A stretch of 64,000 bases of DNA from Niallia sp. Man26. GTDB taxonomy: Bacteria; Bacillota; Bacilli; Bacillales; Cytobacillaceae. A program made the position numbers and the translations under genes. Where the stretch lies: the NCBI RefSeq assembly GCF_022049065.2, contig NZ_CP095745.1, forward strand, positions 169,973 through 233,972, given 5' to 3'. A model generated the notes under the pieces. The model did not search any database. It was not told where the DNA came from and saw only the letters and a list, made by a program, of their open reading frames with translations. Below, in pieces: positions 62,177-64,000 of the stretch; positions within the stretch are counted from its first letter, which is position 1, and each line of letters starts with the position of its first letter.

Positions 62177-62647
62177 ATGTTTGTAACTATAACCAGAATT
62201 TTAATCATTTTAGTATCATGGTGTAGCCTTTTATTAGTCCCCAAGAAATCCTTTTTTAGGTTCTTACCTGTCACTCTATTTTCAACGATATTTCTATTAG
62301 TAGAAACATTTCTCTCCTTGAAATTCAAATGGTGGAAAGTTAAAGGAGGAATTCATGGAATGATTAATAGCGCCTTTACTTTTATCTTCGGTCCTTACTT
62401 TGTAGGAAATATACTCATTTTCCATTTCACATTTAAGAAATTTTGGTTGTATGCTATTATTAATGCCATAATGGATATTCTACTTGCTATACCACTTAAT
62501 AATTTTTTTGAAAAGCATGGATTTTATAAACTGAAAAAAGCAAACAAAGTTTTCCTATTTTCTTCTGCTTACCTTTATGCTATGTGTAATTACGGATTTC
62601 AAAAAATACTAGATAAAAACACAATGATTGAAGGGAAAAAGGAGTAG
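62177..62647 (+). CDS. Multi-helix membrane protein, CBO0543-like
   Basis: The 156-residue protein has four to five membrane helices and the aromatic KFKWWKVKGGIHGMINSAFT motif, which resembles the conserved W-rich region of the CBO0543 proteins at 52.4-58.7 kb. It has a basic C terminus. AAAGGAG lies 9 bases ahead of the ATG. Family membership is probable, not certain; function unknown. Confidence 0.55.
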   Translation: MFVTITRILIILVSWCSLLLVPKKSFFRFLPVTLFSTIFLLVETFLSLKFKWWKVKGGIHGMINSAFTFIFGPYFVGNILIFHFTFKKFWLYAIINAIMDILLAIPLNNFFEKHGFYKLKKANKVFLFSSAYLYAMCNYGFQKILDKNTMIEGKKE

Positions 62648-62855
62648 CCTTTTTTCCTTGTCAAACATTCCAATAAGAAGAGTTTACCCTTAATGTAGGA
62701 TGGACTACTCTTAAAAGACTCCGTAGTTACCCAGAAAGTTATATTAATTATATACTTTGTAAATTAATTCACTTAATACAGATAGGTAAGGGTTTGAGGT
62801 TATCGCTCCCTTTTGTCGGGTAGAAGGGCAACCTTTCAGCCACCGTCCCCCCTAA
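62648..62855. other. Intergenic DNA and 3' end of group II intron A
   Basis: No gene is visible. The intron's domain VI-like part (GGGTAGAAGGGCAACC) lies at about 62818-62833 and the intron's 3' end is somewhere near 62790-62815. Confidence 0.4.
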
Positions 62856-62889
62856 GAACCGTACGTGTTAGTTTCCCAACATACGGCTC
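62856..62889 (-). ncRNA. Domain V of group II intron A
   Basis: On the minus strand GAGCCGTATG and CACGTACGGTTC form the conserved 34-base domain V hairpin of bacterial group II introns, with a TTGGGAAACTAA top. It lies just after the end of the intron's reverse transcriptase gene. Confidence 0.8.
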
Positions 62890-62944
62890 AAGCATGCCTT
62901 TGTCCAAGCTTTGGCTAGATTAGTCATGATAGCTTCTTGTTTTT

Positions 62945-63805
62945 GATATATCTCTTCACGCTTTTGAGTTGAATATCATTTGGAGTTTCTCCTTTTGCGG
63001 GGAATACCTTGTGGTATTCAATGTGACAAGAGATATGAACTAATTCTAGATTTTTATATTCATTACTTCCGCCTTTAACTCTAGGGATTTTGTGATGTGT
63101 TTCTAACCCTTCAATCTGTTATTGAATGGCTACATATAGGGCATTTGTATTTTTGCTTTTTAGCTAACTTCTGCCTATAAGCTACATTATTTTTATCGAA
63201 CTCTTTAATATCACGTTTCTCAAAGTATCCTTTTAAGTATTTGTTAAAAGGACTGTAATCATATTTGATTTGTACAACCGGTGTCCAAGACATCCTTTTG
63301 AGTTGGTTATTAGTTATAGGGTCAGTAAGTATCCACTTACTCTTACTTTGACCACTTTTGTCTGGTTTGTAATACCTTTGACTAATCCATCGCCAACTCT
63401 TTTTTGGGTGTAGCCTTCTTAGGAACTTGTATTGAGTTCTCCATGAGAATCCATTTCGGTAAAGACTTCTTTGGCGACACTTGGGCTCCAATAATTTGCC
63501 GTACCTATGATTATAGGATTAAGTGTACTGACAAGTACTTGTACGTTTTTTCCATAGAATTGTCTTGTTTTATCGATTACTTTCTTTTTAGCAGCTTTGA
63601 TGCCATCTTTAGAAGCTTTGATAAGAATTTTATTCCCATTGTGAGTTTTGTATTTTCTTATGTTAAAACCCAAGAAATCAAACCCATATTTTCAATATGA
63701 TTTACTTTAGTTTTTTCTAATGCTAACTCTAAACCTCTAGTTGTTAAGTGTGGTTTTAGTTTGGTATATAAATCGTTAGCCTCTTCCTCAGATTCACACA
63801 TGATG
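62945..63805 (-). pseudogene. ltrA: Group II intron reverse transcriptase/maturase (LtrA-type), intron A, multiply frameshifted
   Basis: Read on the minus strand: VIMCESEEEANDLYTKL (just after the YADD box), TRGLELALEKTKVNHIEN, a frameshift, GFDFLGFNIRKYKTHNGNKI, the maturase domain (DKTRQFYGKNVQVLVSTLN, ANYWSPSVAK), a second frameshift, YKFLRRLHPKKSWRWISQRY, and an HNH endonuclease domain with CPIC, another shift, then LETHHKIPRVKGGSNEYKNL and LVHISCH. The 5' part is interrupted by intron B at about 63806. At least three frameshifts make it inactive. Confidence 0.8.
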
Positions 63806-63848
63806 ACGAGGCAAGTAGACCACTGGAACCTCCCCAGTAGTCCCTCTC

Positions 63849-63883
63849 AGAACCGGACGTGAACCTCTCAGCTCATCCGGCTC
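63849..63883 (-). ncRNA. Domain V of group II intron B
   Basis: On the minus strand GAGCCGGATG and CACGTCCGGTTCT frame a second domain V hairpin, followed by the 3' part ending GGTCTACTTG near 63811. Its sequence differs from domain V of intron A, so it is another intron. Confidence 0.8.
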
Positions 63884-63890
63884 CCATTAT

Positions 63891-64000
63891 TCAGCCGTAG
63901 GCTTAATACCTAATTCCCAATGTTTAAAGAACTTTGGGTTCTGATTTGCAATTCTACCTAAGAAATATTCAGCTCTTTTCTTGTGACGAGCCAACCTTTT
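63891..64000 (-). CDS. C-terminal end of the reverse transcriptase of intron B (partial)
   Basis: Thirty-six codons to a stop at 63891 read RLARHKKRAEYFLGRIAN and PKFFKHWELGIKPTAE, matching the well-known C terminus of a class of group II intron proteins (ending in A-R-x-P-x-L-F-x-H-W). It has no HNH domain after it. The gene continues beyond the window edge. Confidence 0.75.

Overview
The window looks like chromosomal DNA from a low-GC, spore-forming Bacillaceae (Bacillus sensu lato). It carries an RsfA-type prespore regulator, a Ger(x)C germination lipoprotein, a sporulation-type orphan histidine kinase, a CBO0543/DUF421 membrane group, an LXG polymorphic toxin and strong AGGAGG-type ribosome binding sites. 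No tRNA, rRNA or CRISPR array was seen. The window is accessory DNA rich in mobile elements, with many frameshifted or truncated genes.

Layout. 0-6.2 kb: an LXG secreted toxin with a C-terminal HAE/CxxC deaminase domain, its likely immunity gene, a decayed LXG relic, a lipoprotein, a frameshifted matrixin-type metalloprotease and a membrane-anchored protein. 6.6-11.8 kb: a small defence island with a Sau3AI-like restriction enzyme, an HTH regulator, a C5-cytosine methyltransferase, an EcsC-family gene and a decayed PD-(D/E)XK nuclease. 12-19 kb: small membrane and surface proteins, rsfA, a GH4 glycosidase relic, a decayed ECF sigma factor, and an intact ECF sigma/anti-sigma pair. 19-30 kb and 33.7-41.5 kb: arrays of single-gene units (MerR-methyltransferase fusion, NUDIX, DinB, DUF3916, serine hydrolase, VOC, ArsR, GNAT, DUF2716, SMI1/KNR4, DUF4304, HepT and Doc remnants). 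These genes are separated by copies of an interspersed intergenic repeat. 41.7-44.5 kb: an inverted, decayed second copy of the 35.2-36.9 kb segment, broken by an IS21-type remnant. 44.6-62.6 kb: VOC, histidine kinase, DUF3953 pair, AraC, CBO0543 and DUF421 membrane proteins, Ger(x)C, an amino acid:cation symporter and a KtrB/TrkH potassium channel subunit. 62.8-64 kb: two group II introns, one apparently inserted in the reverse-transcriptase gene of the other.

Mobile elements: two 1231-bp copies of one IS3-family element in inverted orientation (19.2 and 49.7 kb); a second IS3-family element with a 4-bp target duplication (51.2 kb); an IS1595-family transposase; an IS21 remnant; an IS110-family element with a conserved downstream non-coding region; and two deletion derivatives of IS110-type elements near 60.5 and 61.4 kb.

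Most notable: the deaminase toxin module; the interspersed repeats that punctuate immunity-like genes and lie in the direction of transcription; a possible IS110 guide/target match that differs in step between two elements; nested group II introns; and a HepT protein that has lost its catalytic and modified residues and has no MntA partner. All family assignments come from motif recognition by eye; no database search was possible.
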